NCBI RefSeq assembly: GCF_014203605.1
Contig: NZ_JACHJJ010000013.1
Coordinates: forward strand, 1 to 64,000
Length of the DNA stretch: 64,000 nucleotides
Direction: 5' to 3'
From: Thiemannella venezuelensis
Lineage (GTDB): Bacteria > Actinomycetota > Actinomycetes > Streptosporangiales > Streptosporangiaceae
Position numbers and translations under genes: made by a program
Shown: positions 41,335 to 50,251 of the stretch, in pieces
Numbering within the stretch: the first letter of the stretch is position 1
Layout of the letters: every line of letters starts with the position of its first letter
The notes under the pieces: model-generated
Seen by the model: the letters and a program-made list of their open reading frames with translations, nothing else
Databases searched by the model: none
What the model was told of the DNA's origin: nothing

Positions 41335-42534
41335 TCAGTTGACCGGGAGCAGCCGTACCGCGTCAAGAGCGAGGGAGAGTTCCACGATGTCCAGCGGGCG
41401 GGCCAGGGAGCGCCCGGTCAGCTGCTCGATCCTGCGGATGCGGTTGAAGACGGTGTTGCGGTGGCAGTAGAGCTGCCCGGCGGCGCGCATCGCCGAGCCC
41501 TCGCAGCGCAGCCACGCCTCCAGGGTGCCCAGCAGCACCTCGCGGTCGGCCGCGTCCAGGGCCAGGATCGGCCGGAGCACGGCGGCGCTGAGGTGGCCGG
41601 CGAGCTCGGGCTGGCTCACTACCAGGGCGGCGGGGAGCCGGTCCTCCAGGCGGGCGATCTCGGGCCCCTCCCCGGCGCAGGTCCGCAGCGCCAGTTCGGC
41701 GAGCCTGCGGGCGCGGCCCAGCTCGGCCAGCCCCTCGACGGCCGGGCTGATCCCGGCGGACCCGGTGACGTGCGGGCGCAGGGCATGGGCCAGCCCGTCC
41801 ATCTCCTCCTCGTGCAGCAGGACGACCGCCACCTCGTAGTCGGGGCGCATCCGCCACAGCAGCCGCATCGCGCCCAGGCTCGCCGGGCGGGCCCCGTCGG
41901 CGGTGTGGCCGTCGCGGCCGGGCAGCCGGGTGATGACGACCGCGTAGCGGCCGAGCTCCGGCAGGTCCAGGGCGGCCGCGGCGCTGCGGACCAGGGTGGC
42001 GTCGGCCCGGTCCTCCAGGAGCGCGTCGAGCAGCGCCTGGACCCGTTCGGCGGTGCGGCCGAACATCTCCGCCTCCCTCCTGCGGTAGGCCTCGGCCGCG
42101 GCGACCGCCTGCCGGTCGACGGCGCTCCAGACCTTGGTGGCGCTGCGGATGAGCACCGGCAGGCTGTCCGGCTCCTCCTCGGCGATGACGCCGACCAGCC
42201 CGTCCCACATCACCTGGGCGGAGACGCGGTAGCTGCGCAGCAGGGAGTCCATCGGCAGCCCCTGCTCGGCGCGGCGCAGCGCGGTCTTCTCGGCCTGCTG
42301 CAGGTCCCGCCGCTCCGCCAGGGGCACCAGGATCGCGCCGATGCCGTCCCGCATGGCCTCGTAGACGCTCTGCCAGTGGTCGTCGGTGGGCACCATCCGG
42401 CGGTAGGCCTCGTCGGTGTCGCGGGTCCTGGCCACCAGCTCATCGGTGAGCTCGGGGAGCCTCTGCAGCAGCCGGCCGGCGGCCAGGCGCATGATCCTGC
42501 GCACCTCGTCATCGGTGGTGGTCCGGATCCCCAT
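41335..42534 (-). CDS. PucR-family regulator with RsbRD-like N-terminus
   Basis: The protein has 399 residues ([20 protein letters not shown]). The N-terminal helical part ([40 protein letters not shown]) resembles the RsbRD-N/helical sensory domain. A central GGDEF-like PucR region follows. The C-terminal helix-turn-helix is [20 protein letters not shown], then [20 protein letters not shown]. It is divergent from the liv-type importer; the 183-bp gap holds GTTGTGC-TGAC-GCACAAC. It is the probable regulator of that importer. The ligand is unknown; amino acids or purine/amide compounds are possible given the family. Confidence 0.85.
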   Translation of the reverse strand: MGIRTTTDDEVRRIMRLAAGRLLQRLPELTDELVARTRDTDEAYRRMVPTDDHWQSVYEAMRDGIGAILVPLAERRDLQQAEKTALRRAEQGLPMDSLLRSYRVSAQVMWDGLVGVIAEEEPDSLPVLIRSATKVWSAVDRQAVAAAEAYRRREAEMFGRTAERVQALLDALLEDRADATLVRSAAAALDLPELGRYAVVITRLPGRDGHTADGARPASLGAMRLLWRMRPDYEVAVVLLHEEEMDGLAHALRPHVTGSAGISPAVEGLAELGRARRLAELALRTCAGEGPEIARLEDRLPAALVVSQPELAGHLSAAVLRPILALDAADREVLLGTLEAWLRCEGSAMRAAGQLYCHRNTVFNRIRRIEQLTGRSLARPLDIVELSLALDAVRLLPVN

Positions 42535-42596
42535 CGGCCAATGGTGTCAGGAACGACCCGAGCGGAACAAGGTTCTGTTCTCTTTCGTGACCCTCG

Positions 42597-42614
42597 GTTG
42601 TGCTGACGCACAAC
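42597..42614. promoter_or_regulatory. Operator candidate between the PucR-type gene and livF
   Basis: GTTGTGCTGACGCACAAC has perfect 7-bp arms around TGAC, 62 bp from the regulator start and 104 bp from the livF start. Its central position in the divergent promoter region makes it a good candidate site for the PucR-family protein. Confidence 0.55.
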
Positions 42615-42717
42615 AGGCACCGGCCCCCCGTGGGCACCAGTCCCGACTTCACCCGAGCCTCTGGACTGACGTGAACCGTCTGGGTTGGGTGCGTTCATCG
42701 GTTGTCAGGAGGCATAC

Positions 42718-43542
42718 ATGAACGTCCACGACCCCAGGCCGCCCGGAGCCTCCGGGCTCACGGTCAGGGATCTGGCGGTGAACTACGGTCCCGTGACGGC
42801 CCTGCGCGGGATCTCGCTGGACGTGCCGCGCGGAGCCGTGGTGACGGTGCTCGGCGGGAACGGCGCCGGCAAGTCCACGCTGCTGCGCGCCATCTCGGGA
42901 ACGCTCCGATTCCAGCGGGGCGGGATCACCTCGGGCGAGGTGAGCTTCGACGGGATGAGGCTGTCCGGCGCGAGCACCTCCGCCGTCGTCGCGCACGGCG
43001 TCGTCCAGGTGCCCGAGGGCCGCAAGGTCTTCACACGGATGACCGTGGAGGAGAACCTCAAGGCCGGCGCGCTCGGAGCGCGGGACCGCAGGTCCGCCGC
43101 CGAGGCAAGGGAGCGGGTGCTGGAGCTCTTCCCGGTCCTCGCCGAGCGGGCCCGGCAGCGCGCGGGCCTGCTGTCCGGCGGCGAGCAGCAGATGCTCGCC
43201 ATGGGCCGCGCGATGATGGCCTGCCCGCGGGTGCTCCTGCTCGACGAGCCGACCCTCGGCCTGGCGCCGCTGATGGCCGCCCGGATCGCCGACACCGTCC
43301 GCGAGATCAACGCCCAGGGCACCACGGTGCTCTTGGTGGAGCAGAACGCGGCCATGGCCCTCTCCCTCGCCTCCCACGCGTACGTGCTGGAGGTCGGCGA
43401 GATCGCCCTCTCCGGCCCGGCCGACGAACTCGCCGCGAGCGACGAGGTGCGCCGCCGCTACCTGGGGATCGGCGACGACACCGAGGACCTGCTGGGCGGC
43501 GTGACCGTCCGGCGCCCCGCCCTGAGCAGGTGGTCGGCATGA
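42718..43542 (+). CDS. livF: Branched-chain-amino-acid-type ABC ATP-binding protein, LivF class
   Basis: The protein has 274 residues from the ATG at 42718, behind AGGAGG. Walker A is GGNGAGKSTLL, the signature is LLSGGEQQMLAMGRAM, Walker B is LLLDEPTLGLAP, and the switch His position is Gln in LLVEQNA, as normal for LivF. The segment VPEGRKVFTRMTVEENL is typical. It energises uptake with LivG. Gene order F-G-H-M-binding protein places both ATPases first, which differs from the E. coli order. The substrate may be a branched-chain amino acid, urea or an amide. Confidence 0.88.
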   Translation: MNVHDPRPPGASGLTVRDLAVNYGPVTALRGISLDVPRGAVVTVLGGNGAGKSTLLRAISGTLRFQRGGITSGEVSFDGMRLSGASTSAVVAHGVVQVPEGRKVFTRMTVEENLKAGALGARDRRSAAEARERVLELFPVLAERARQRAGLLSGGEQQMLAMGRAMMACPRVLLLDEPTLGLAPLMAARIADTVREINAQGTTVLLVEQNAAMALSLASHAYVLEVGEIALSGPADELAASDEVRRRYLGIGDDTEDLLGGVTVRRPALSRWSA

Positions 43543-43609
43543 CCCCGCCCTCCTTCCCGCCGCCCTCCTTCCCGCTGCCCCTCTCCTCCGCATCCTTCGG
43601 ACGGTCCGT

Positions 43610-44431
43610 GTGAGCGATACATACCAACCGGACGGTATGACGTCCATCCCCCGGCTGGAGGTCCGCGACGTCACCGTGCGCTTCGCCGGCCTCACCGCGC
43701 TCGACGCGGTGAGCTTCACCATCGAGCCGGGCAGCGTCCACGCGGTCATCGGCCCCAACGGCGCCGGCAAGTCCACCTGCTTCAACGTCCTGTCCGGCGT
43801 CTACCGGGCCACCTCGGGCAGCGTGCGGTTCGGCGACGCGGAGCTGACCACCATGCCGCCCCACCGCATCGCCGGCCTGGGACTGGCCCGCACCTTCCAG
43901 AACATCGCGCTCTCACCGCTGCTGTCGGTGCGCGACAACATGATGCTCGGCCGGCACCGCCTGACCCGCGCCGGCTTCGTCGCGGCCGGGCTGCGGCTCC
44001 CGTCCGCCCGCAGGGAGGCCGCCCGGCACAACGCGCGGGCGGAGGAGATCGCCGCGTTCGTCGGCCTCACCGAGCGCCTGGACGTGCCCGTGGGGCTGCT
44101 GCCGTACGGCGTGCAGAAGCGGGTCGAGCTGGCGCGGGCCCTGTGCATGGAGCCCAGGCTGCTGATGCTCGACGAGCCGGTGGCCGGCATGAACGGCGGC
44201 GAGCGGCGCGACATGGCCGAACTGATCATGGCCGTCCGGGAGAGCCTCGGGATCTCGATCCTGCTCGTCGAGCACGACATGGGCATGGTGATGCGCCTCG
44301 CCGACGCCGTGACGGTCCTGGACTTCGGCAGGCTCATCGCCGACGGCCCCCCGCAAGAGGTCCAGAACGACCCCGAGGTCATCCGGGCGTACCTGGGCGC
44401 GACGAGCGAGACCGAGGAGGCCGCTTCGTGA
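43610..44431 (+). CDS. livG: Branched-chain-amino-acid-type ABC ATP-binding protein, LivG class
   Basis: The protein has 273 residues if the GTG at 43610 is used. An ATG at 43637 (MTSIPRLEVRDVTVRF) is a strong alternative, because a 20-bp palindrome occupies 43620-43639. Walker A is GPNGAGKST, the LivG-type signature region is LPYGVQKRVELARAL, Walker B is LLMLDEPVAGMNGGE, and the switch is LLVEHD. LivG forms the ATPase pair with LivF. There is a 67-bp gap after livF, rich in CCTCC, unlike the overlaps elsewhere in the operon. Its stop overlaps the livH GTG. Confidence 0.87.
   Translation: MSDTYQPDGMTSIPRLEVRDVTVRFAGLTALDAVSFTIEPGSVHAVIGPNGAGKSTCFNVLSGVYRATSGSVRFGDAELTTMPPHRIAGLGLARTFQNIALSPLLSVRDNMMLGRHRLTRAGFVAAGLRLPSARREAARHNARAEEIAAFVGLTERLDVPVGLLPYGVQKRVELARALCMEPRLLMLDEPVAGMNGGERRDMAELIMAVRESLGISILLVEHDMGMVMRLADAVTVLDFGRLIADGPPQEVQNDPEVIRAYLGATSETEEAAS
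43620..43639. promoter_or_regulatory. TetR-type palindrome at the livG start
   Basis: CATACCAACCGGACGGTATG is a 20-bp near-palindrome (CATACC...GGTATG around CCGG), the form of many TetR-family operators. It overlaps the possible ATG start of livG. It could be an internal regulatory site that uncouples livG onward from livF. Confidence 0.4.
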
Positions 44432-45318
44432 ACACCTTCATCGAACTACTGGTGGGCGGGATCTCCGCGGGAGCGGTGTACGCGCTGGTCGCCCTCGGGT
44501 TCGTCGTCATCTTCAAGGCGACCGAGGTGGTGAACTTCGCCCACGCCTCGCTGCTGCTGGTCGGCGGCTTCGTCATCGCCAAGATGCATCCCGTGGTCGG
44601 CTTCTGGGCCGCCCTGCTCCTCGGCGTCGCCGGGGCGGCCGCCCTGGGCGCCCTGATCGAGTTCGTGGTCATCCGCCGGGCGAACGTGGCCGTGCACAGC
44701 GTGCTGGCGATCGTGACGATCGGCGTCGACCTCATCCTGGTCACCGAGCTGACCCGGCAGCTCGGCACCGAGGTGCTCGCCCTCGGCGACCCGTGGGGCA
44801 GCGACGTCCTGCAGCTCGGCTCGGTCAACATCCCGGTGACCCGGATCGCCGCGCTCATCGCGGCGACCATCGTGATCACCGCGTTCCTGCTGGCGTTCAA
44901 GTACACCAGCTGGGGCGTGGCCATGCGCGCCAGCGCGGAGGACTCCGAGACCGCCGCCCTGATGGGCGTGCGGCGCGGCCGGGTCTCGATGGGGGCCTGG
45001 GCGGTCGCCGGGGCGCTCGCCGCCGTCGCGGCCCTGTTCATGTGCGTCTTCCCGACGCCCGGCCTGGACCGCAACGTGACGGCCGTCGCGATGAAGGCCT
45101 TCCCCGCGGCGATCCTCGGCGGCCTCGACTCCACCGGCGGGGCGCTCGCCGGCGGGTTCATCATCGGGATCACCGAGGCGCTGGTCGGCGGCTACCAGGA
45201 GGAGCTGTCCTTCCTCGGCCGGGGGCTCGGCGACGTCGCGCCGTTCCTGGTGATGGTCATCGTCCTGCTCATCCGCCCCGCGGGGCTGTTCGGGACAAAG
45301 GAGCTGGCCCGTGTCTAA
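44428..45318 (+). CDS. livH: Branched-chain-amino-acid-type ABC permease, LivH class
   Basis: The protein has 296 residues from a GTG overlapping livG. It starts MNTFIELLVGGISAGAVYAL. The LivH fold has about eight membrane segments and the conserved segments FKATEVVNFAHASLLLVGGF, GVAMRASAEDSETAALMGVR (coupling loop) and LGGLDSTGGALAGGFIIG. It is one of the two channel subunits. It overlaps livM by eight bases. It is complete. Confidence 0.9.
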   Translation: MNTFIELLVGGISAGAVYALVALGFVVIFKATEVVNFAHASLLLVGGFVIAKMHPVVGFWAALLLGVAGAAALGALIEFVVIRRANVAVHSVLAIVTIGVDLILVTELTRQLGTEVLALGDPWGSDVLQLGSVNIPVTRIAALIAATIVITAFLLAFKYTSWGVAMRASAEDSETAALMGVRRGRVSMGAWAVAGALAAVAALFMCVFPTPGLDRNVTAVAMKAFPAAILGGLDSTGGALAGGFIIGITEALVGGYQEELSFLGRGLGDVAPFLVMVIVLLIRPAGLFGTKELARV

Positions 45319-46429
45319 GATCATCACCGTCCTCTGGTGGGTCCTGGTGGCCGCGGGGGTGGTCATCGCCCCGTTCTACCTGGACGGCATCTGGCTGCAG
45401 GACGGGCTCTTCGCGATGGCGGCGGCGATCGGGGCCATCGGACTCAACCTGCTGACCGGCGCCACCGGCCAGCTCTCCATGGGGCACGCGTTCTTCCTCG
45501 CGGTCGGCGCCTTCGGCTACGTCTACTTCGCCTCCGTGCCCGAGGACGGCGGCCACGGGCTCGGCGGCCTCGGCCTGCCCACTCCCCTGGCGGCCGTCCT
45601 GGCGGTGCTCCTGTCCGGCGTGGCGGGAGGCGTCTTCAGCCCCATCGCCGGCCGGCTGAAGGGCGCCTACCTCGGCATCGCCACGCTGGCGCTGATCTTC
45701 ATCGGCCACTTCGTGATGTCCAACGCGACCCCGGTGACGGGCGGCCACAACGGCCGCCCGGTGCCGCCCATGGAGCTGTTCGGGTTCGCCTTCACCGACA
45801 CCCCGGAGCCCCTGGTGATCGCCGGGGTGCCGTTCGGCGCGCTGGAGCGGCTCTGGTTCCTCGGCGTCGCCCTCCTGGTCGGCGCGGGGCTGTTCGCCCG
45901 CGGCGTGCTACGGGGCCGCCCGGGACGGGCCATGAACACCATCCGCGACCACGAGATCGCGGCGGGCGTGATGGGCGTCCCGGTCACCCGCTACCGCGCC
46001 GGCGTGTTCGTGCTCTCGTCGATGTACGGCGGGCTCGCCGGCGTGCTGATCGCCCTGGTCTTCCGGCAGACCGTGCCGGACTACTTCGGCCTCATCCTGG
46101 CCCTGTCCTACCTCGCGATGATCATCATCGGCGGGCTCGGCTCGGTCGCGGGAGCGGTGGTCGGCGCGTTCTTCGTGTCGATGCTGCCCTCGCTGTTCAC
46201 CCGCTACAGCGACGCCCTGCCCCTGGTCGCCCCCACGGGGCAGGAGGGGGTCGGGGCCGCAGAGGCCGCCCAGATCCTGTACGGCCTGGCCGTCGTCGTC
46301 GTCGTCCTCTTCCTGCCCGGCGGGCTGTTCGGGCTCTTCACCCGCCTACGTCTCCGTCTCACCCGCCGGACGGCGCCCGCCTCGCCGGCGAAGCACGCTC
46401 TCATCCCCACTCCCGAAACAAGGAACTGA
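45311..46429 (+). CDS. livM: Branched-chain-amino-acid-type ABC permease, LivM class
   Basis: The protein has 372 residues from the GTG at 45311. It has about nine or ten membrane segments with the LivM landmarks GLNLLTGATGQLSMGHAFF, LKGAYLGIATLALIFIGHF, TIRDHEIAAGVMGVPVTRYR and YLAMIIIGGLGSVAGAVVGA. It pairs with LivH. The C-terminal region after the last membrane segment is short and basic. The binding-protein gene starts 1 bp after its stop. Confidence 0.9.
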   Translation: MSKIITVLWWVLVAAGVVIAPFYLDGIWLQDGLFAMAAAIGAIGLNLLTGATGQLSMGHAFFLAVGAFGYVYFASVPEDGGHGLGGLGLPTPLAAVLAVLLSGVAGGVFSPIAGRLKGAYLGIATLALIFIGHFVMSNATPVTGGHNGRPVPPMELFGFAFTDTPEPLVIAGVPFGALERLWFLGVALLVGAGLFARGVLRGRPGRAMNTIRDHEIAAGVMGVPVTRYRAGVFVLSSMYGGLAGVLIALVFRQTVPDYFGLILALSYLAMIIIGGLGSVAGAVVGAFFVSMLPSLFTRYSDALPLVAPTGQEGVGAAEAAQILYGLAVVVVVLFLPGGLFGLFTRLRLRLTRRTAPASPAKHALIPTPETRN

Positions 46430-46430
46430 C

Positions 46431-47705
46431 ATGAGGATTTCACGGACCTCCGCCCGGGGGCTGGCCGCCGTCGCGGTCCTGGCACTGGCCGTCACCGCCT
46501 GCGCCAGTGAGAAGGCCACCGGCGGCGCGACCGGCACCGCCGCCAGCGGCGACGGGGTGAAGACCGGCCCCGGCGTCACCGCCGACAAGATCACAATCGG
46601 CATGATCACCGACCTGACCGGGCCCTACGCCTCGTTCGGCAAGAGCCTGACCAACGCGCAGCAGCTCTACTTCGAGCAGGTCAACCAGGCCGGCGGCATC
46701 TGCGGCAGGCAGTTGGAGGCTGTCGTCCGCGACCACGGCTACGACGTGCAGAAGGCCGTCGCCGCCTACACCGAGATCGGGCCGAAGTCGGTCGCGCTCG
46801 CCCACGTCGTCGGCTCCCCCATGGTCAACGCGGTCAAGCAGCGCATCGAGGCCGACCAGATGCTCACCATCCCGCAGGCCTGGGCCACGCACCTGCTCGG
46901 CAGCAAGCCGATCCAGGTCACCGGGACCACCTACGACATCGACATGATCAACGGTGTCGACTACCTGGTCAAGGAGAAGGGCATCAAGACCGGCGACAGC
47001 ATCGGGCACCTGTACTTCGAGGGCGACTACGGCGAGACCGCGCTCAACGGCTCCAAGTTCGCCGCCGAGAAGAACGGCCTGAAGCTCGTGGAGCAGAAGA
47101 TCAAGGCGACCGACCAGGACATGACCGCCCAGGTCGCCGCCTTCAAGAAGGCCGGGGTCAAGGCCATCCTCGTCTCCGTCGGCCCCCGGCAGACCGCCTC
47201 CCTCGTCGGCGTCGCCCTGGCCGGCGGCATGAAGGTGCCGTTCCTCGGCAGCAACTCGGCCTACTCCCCGCAGCTGCTGCCCACCCCGGCGGGCCCGGCG
47301 CTGCTGGCGAGCTTCGAGTACGTGACGGCGGGCGCCCCGATGAGCTCGGACCTGCCCGCCATCAAGAAGCTGGGCGAGGACTACAAGGCGAAGTACCCCG
47401 GTGACGCCGTCGACAGCGGCGTCTCCGCCGGCTACACGGCCGCCGGCATCGTGGTCGACGCGCTCAAGAAGGCCTGTGAGAGCAAGGACCTCACCCGGGC
47501 CGGCGTGGTCGCCGCGCACCGCGGCCAGAACGCCTGGGGCGAGCAGTACGGCGGGACCATGGACTTCACCGCCTTCGACAAGCCCGCCTCCCTGCGGTCC
47601 TACGTCGTCAAGCCGGACAAGGACGCGCTGGGCGGCGCGGTCATCGTCAAGGAGCCCTTCACGGCCGACATCGTCGGCGAGTACCAGATCCCCGCGAGCG
47701 GCTGA
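46431..47705 (+). CDS. Liv-type periplasmic-binding lipoprotein
   Basis: The protein has 424 residues. The lipoprotein signal MRISRTSARGLAAVAVLALA ends at Cys24 (VTACAS). The mature part is a type-I periplasmic-binding protein of the LivJ/LivK class (ITIGMITDLTGPYASFGKSL, FEQVNQAGGICGRQLEAVVR, LYFEGDYGETALNGSKFA). Captured substrate is delivered to LivHM. The ligand pocket cannot be judged by eye, so leucine-type amino acids, urea or amides remain open. A terminator hairpin follows at 47723-47754. Confidence 0.9.
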   Translation: MRISRTSARGLAAVAVLALAVTACASEKATGGATGTAASGDGVKTGPGVTADKITIGMITDLTGPYASFGKSLTNAQQLYFEQVNQAGGICGRQLEAVVRDHGYDVQKAVAAYTEIGPKSVALAHVVGSPMVNAVKQRIEADQMLTIPQAWATHLLGSKPIQVTGTTYDIDMINGVDYLVKEKGIKTGDSIGHLYFEGDYGETALNGSKFAAEKNGLKLVEQKIKATDQDMTAQVAAFKKAGVKAILVSVGPRQTASLVGVALAGGMKVPFLGSNSAYSPQLLPTPAGPALLASFEYVTAGAPMSSDLPAIKKLGEDYKAKYPGDAVDSGVSAGYTAAGIVVDALKKACESKDLTRAGVVAAHRGQNAWGEQYGGTMDFTAFDKPASLRSYVVKPDKDALGGAVIVKEPFTADIVGEYQIPASG

Positions 47706-47722
47706 TCACCGCTCTCCTCCTG

Positions 47723-47754
47723 CGGCCCGCACCCCCTACAGTGGGTGCGGGCCG
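47723..47754 (+). terminator. 12-bp hairpin ending the liv-type operon
   Basis: CGGCCCGCACCC (47723-47734) pairs perfectly with GGGTGCGGGCCG (47743-47754) around an 8-base loop, 18 bp after the binding-protein stop. Confidence 0.8.
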
Positions 47755-47834
47755 TACGGCCCCGCGGGACGGGGCGCACCTCCGGGCCGGAGTAATGTGT
47801 GAAATACCACAGACCTTCGCTCCCCGGGGACACG

Positions 47835-49253
47835 ATGACCGAGAAGCTGAACACCGGCAGCCACGACCTGCCGGTCTCCGAGGCCCTGGCCGCCTTCATG
47901 CAGACCGGGTGGGCCGACACCCACCGCGGCGACCTGGCCGCCCTGCCGCTCGCGGCCTACACCGCCAAGCGCCGCGCGGCGCTGGCCGCACGCTTCCCCG
48001 GCGAGCGGCTGGTGATCCCGTCGGGCACCCTCAAGGCCCGCAGCAACGACAGCGACTACCGCTTCCGGGCGCACAGCGCCTTCGCCTACCTCACCGGCGA
48101 CCAGGAGCCGGACGACGTCCTGGTCGTCGAGCCCTCCGGCGCGGCCACGCTGTTCCTGCGCCCGCGCTCGCCCCGGTCGGCGCCGGGCTCGGCCGGGCAG
48201 GAGTTCTACCGCGACCGCCGCTACGGCGAGTTCTGGGTGGGCCGCCGCCCCGACCTCGCCGAGGCCGAGACGCTCTACCAGATCGACTGCGCGCCGATCG
48301 ACCGGCTCGGCGAGGCCCTGGGTGGCCCCGCGCGGGTGCTGCGCGGGGTGGACGCCTCGGTGGACGGCCGGGTCGCCCCGCACGACGGCGACGCCGAGCT
48401 GGAGACGTTCCTGTCGGAGATGCGGCTGGTCAAGGACGAGTGGGAGGTCGCCGAGCTGCAGTTCTCGGTGGACGCCACCGTCCGCGGGTTCGAGGACGTG
48501 GTGCGCGCCCTGCCGCAGGCCCTGGCCCACCCGCGCGGCGAGCGCTACCTGGAGGGGGTCTTCGGCCTGCGCGCCCGGCTGGAGGGCAACGGGGGCGGCT
48601 ACGACAGCATCGTGGCCTCCGGCGCCAACGCGTGCGTGCTGCACTGGATCCGCAACGACGGCCGCCTCCACGAGGAGGACCTGCTCCTGCTCGACGCGGG
48701 CGTGGAGACCGACGGCCTCTACACCGCCGACGTCACCCGGACCCTCCCGCTCTCCGGCCGCTTCAGCCCGGTCCAGCGCCAGGTCTACCAGCTCGTGCTC
48801 GACGCCCAGGAGGCGGCGATCGCCGCCCTGCGGCCCGGGGCGCGCTTCCGCGACTTCCACCGGGCCGCCATGCGGGTCATCGCCGAGGGCCTGCACGACT
48901 GGGGCGTGCTGAAGATCAGCGCGGACGAGGCGATGGAGCCCGGCAGCGGCCTGTACCGCCGGTACACCCTGTGCAGCAGCGGCCACATGCTCGGCATGGA
49001 CGTGCACGACTGCGCGAAGGCCCGCTCGGAGGTCTACCTGGACGGAGTGCTGGAGGAGGGCCAGGTGCTCACCGTCGAGCCCGGCCTCTACCTGCAGCCC
49101 GACGACCTGACCCTCCCGCCGGAGCTGCGCGGCATCGGCGTGCGGATCGAGGACGACCTGGTGATCACCGCGGACGGGGCCCGCCTGATGTCCTCCGGGC
49201 TGCCCCGCCGCCCCGACGAGATCGAGGTCTGGATGGCCTCCCTGCGGGCCTGA
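47835..49253 (+). CDS. pepP: Xaa-Pro aminopeptidase (aminopeptidase P, M24B)
   Basis: The protein has 472 residues from the ATG at 47835 (MTEKLNTGSHDLPVSEALAA). The N-terminal AMP-N domain includes SDYRFRAHSAFAYLTGDQEP. The pita-bread catalytic domain has the metal ligands: LLLDAGVETDGLYTADVTRT (two Asp), GHMLGMDVHD (His), VLTVEPGLYLQ (Glu) and GVRIEDDLVIT (Glu). It removes N-terminal residues preceding proline from peptides, using two Mn2+ ions. It is cytoplasmic with no signal. It is followed by the best rho-independent terminator in the window (49282-49328). Confidence 0.92.
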   Translation: MTEKLNTGSHDLPVSEALAAFMQTGWADTHRGDLAALPLAAYTAKRRAALAARFPGERLVIPSGTLKARSNDSDYRFRAHSAFAYLTGDQEPDDVLVVEPSGAATLFLRPRSPRSAPGSAGQEFYRDRRYGEFWVGRRPDLAEAETLYQIDCAPIDRLGEALGGPARVLRGVDASVDGRVAPHDGDAELETFLSEMRLVKDEWEVAELQFSVDATVRGFEDVVRALPQALAHPRGERYLEGVFGLRARLEGNGGGYDSIVASGANACVLHWIRNDGRLHEEDLLLLDAGVETDGLYTADVTRTLPLSGRFSPVQRQVYQLVLDAQEAAIAALRPGARFRDFHRAAMRVIAEGLHDWGVLKISADEAMEPGSGLYRRYTLCSSGHMLGMDVHDCAKARSEVYLDGVLEEGQVLTVEPGLYLQPDDLTLPPELRGIGVRIEDDLVITADGARLMSSGLPRRPDEIEVWMASLRA

Positions 49254-49281
49254 CCTCGGTTCCCGCGCCCGGCTCCCGGCT

Positions 49282-49328
49282 AAAGGTGTGAGGCCCTGAC
49301 AAGTTGTGATCTGGGCCTCATACCTTTT
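49282..49328 (+). terminator. 15-bp hairpin with T-run after pepP
   Basis: AAAGGTGTGAGGCCC (49282-49296) pairs with GGGCCTCATACCTTT (49313-49327), with one G-U wobble, over a 16-base loop and runs into TTTT. It separates pepP from the mce operon promoter. Confidence 0.8.
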
Positions 49329-49353
49329 CATCAAATTCCGGAGGAAGCATCGA

Positions 49354-49377
49354 CTTACTGGACTACCCGTCAGTAAG
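49354..49377. promoter_or_regulatory. Palindromic operator candidate upstream of the mce operon
   Basis: CTTACTG (49354-49360) and CAGTAAG (49371-49377) form a 24-bp inverted repeat with a 10-bp centre, 65 bp before the first YrbE gene. TetR-type lipid regulators often use TTACTG-like half sites, so repression by such a protein is plausible. No regulator gene is adjacent. Confidence 0.5.
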
Positions 49378-49441
49378 GTGACTGATCCATGGTCGGAGAC
49401 GCGGATTCCGGGGTGGTCATGGCGCAGCGGACGGCGGGTTG

Positions 49442-50251
49442 ATGGCGTACGGCAGGCGTGACGCGGTCAGCGGGTACGTCATCCGCCGGACGACCGACGC
49501 GCTCGGCCGGGTAGGCGACATGTCGGTGATCGCCCTGGAGGGCTTCCGCCGTACCTGGGACGTCAGGACCTGGTTCTGGGAGTTCGTCCAGCAGTGCTGG
49601 TTCCTCGCCCGCGTCACCAGCGTCCCCGTGCTGCTCGTCTCGCTGCCCCTGGGCGCCACCGTCGCGCTCCAGGTGGGCGAGCTGGCCTGGCAGCTCGGCG
49701 CCTCCTCGGCCACCGGCGGCGCGGTCGTCGTCGGCCTGGTCCGCGAGGTCGCCCCGATGGCCTCGGCCCTGCTCATCGCCGGGGCCGGCGGCTCGGCCAT
49801 GACCTCCGACATCGGCGCCCGCAACATCCGCGACGAACTGGCCGCCATGGAGGTCATGGCGGTCAACCCCGTCCACCGCCTGGTCACCCCCCGGCTCTGG
49901 GCGGCGAGCACGGTGGCGGTGCTGCTGGTCCCGCTGGTCATCGTGGCGGGGGCCGCCGGCGGCTACTTCTTCAACGTCATCATCCAGGGCGTCACCCCCG
50001 GCGCCTACTTCGACGGGGCGGTCTCCCTGCTGGTCACCAGCGACCTGCTGGTCACCCTGCTGAAGGCGTGGATCTTCGGCTTCATCGCGGCGATCATGTC
50101 CTGCTACTACGGGATGACCTGCCAGACCAGCCCGGTCGGGGTGGGCCGCGCGGTGAACCAGTCCACGGTCGTCACCTTCATCCTGGTCTTCGCCGTCAAC
50201 TACGTGATCACGATGATCTACTTCCTCGCCTACCCGCCGAGGGCTCTGTGA
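49442..50251 (+). CDS. yrbEA: YrbE/MlaE-family permease A of the mce operon
   Basis: The protein has 269 residues from the ATG at 49442; a TTG codon directly before is possible. It has five to six membrane segments with MlaE-family motifs: LVREVAPMASALLIAGAGGS, the conserved SAMTSDIGARNIRDELAAME loop, and MTCQTSPVGVGRAVNQSTVV near the end. YrbE proteins are the permease core of Mce lipid importers, working with Mce proteins and the MceG ATPase. Its stop overlaps the next start (TGATG). Confidence 0.92.
   Translation: MAYGRRDAVSGYVIRRTTDALGRVGDMSVIALEGFRRTWDVRTWFWEFVQQCWFLARVTSVPVLLVSLPLGATVALQVGELAWQLGASSATGGAVVVGLVREVAPMASALLIAGAGGSAMTSDIGARNIRDELAAMEVMAVNPVHRLVTPRLWAASTVAVLLVPLVIVAGAAGGYFFNVIIQGVTPGAYFDGAVSLLVTSDLLVTLLKAWIFGFIAAIMSCYYGMTCQTSPVGVGRAVNQSTVVTFILVFAVNYVITMIYFLAYPPRAL

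Noticed and set aside
42565-42580. GAAC...GTTC upstream of livF as a LexA/SOS box
   Set aside because: The spacing between GAAC and GTTC is 3 bp, not 4, and flanking bases do not fit.
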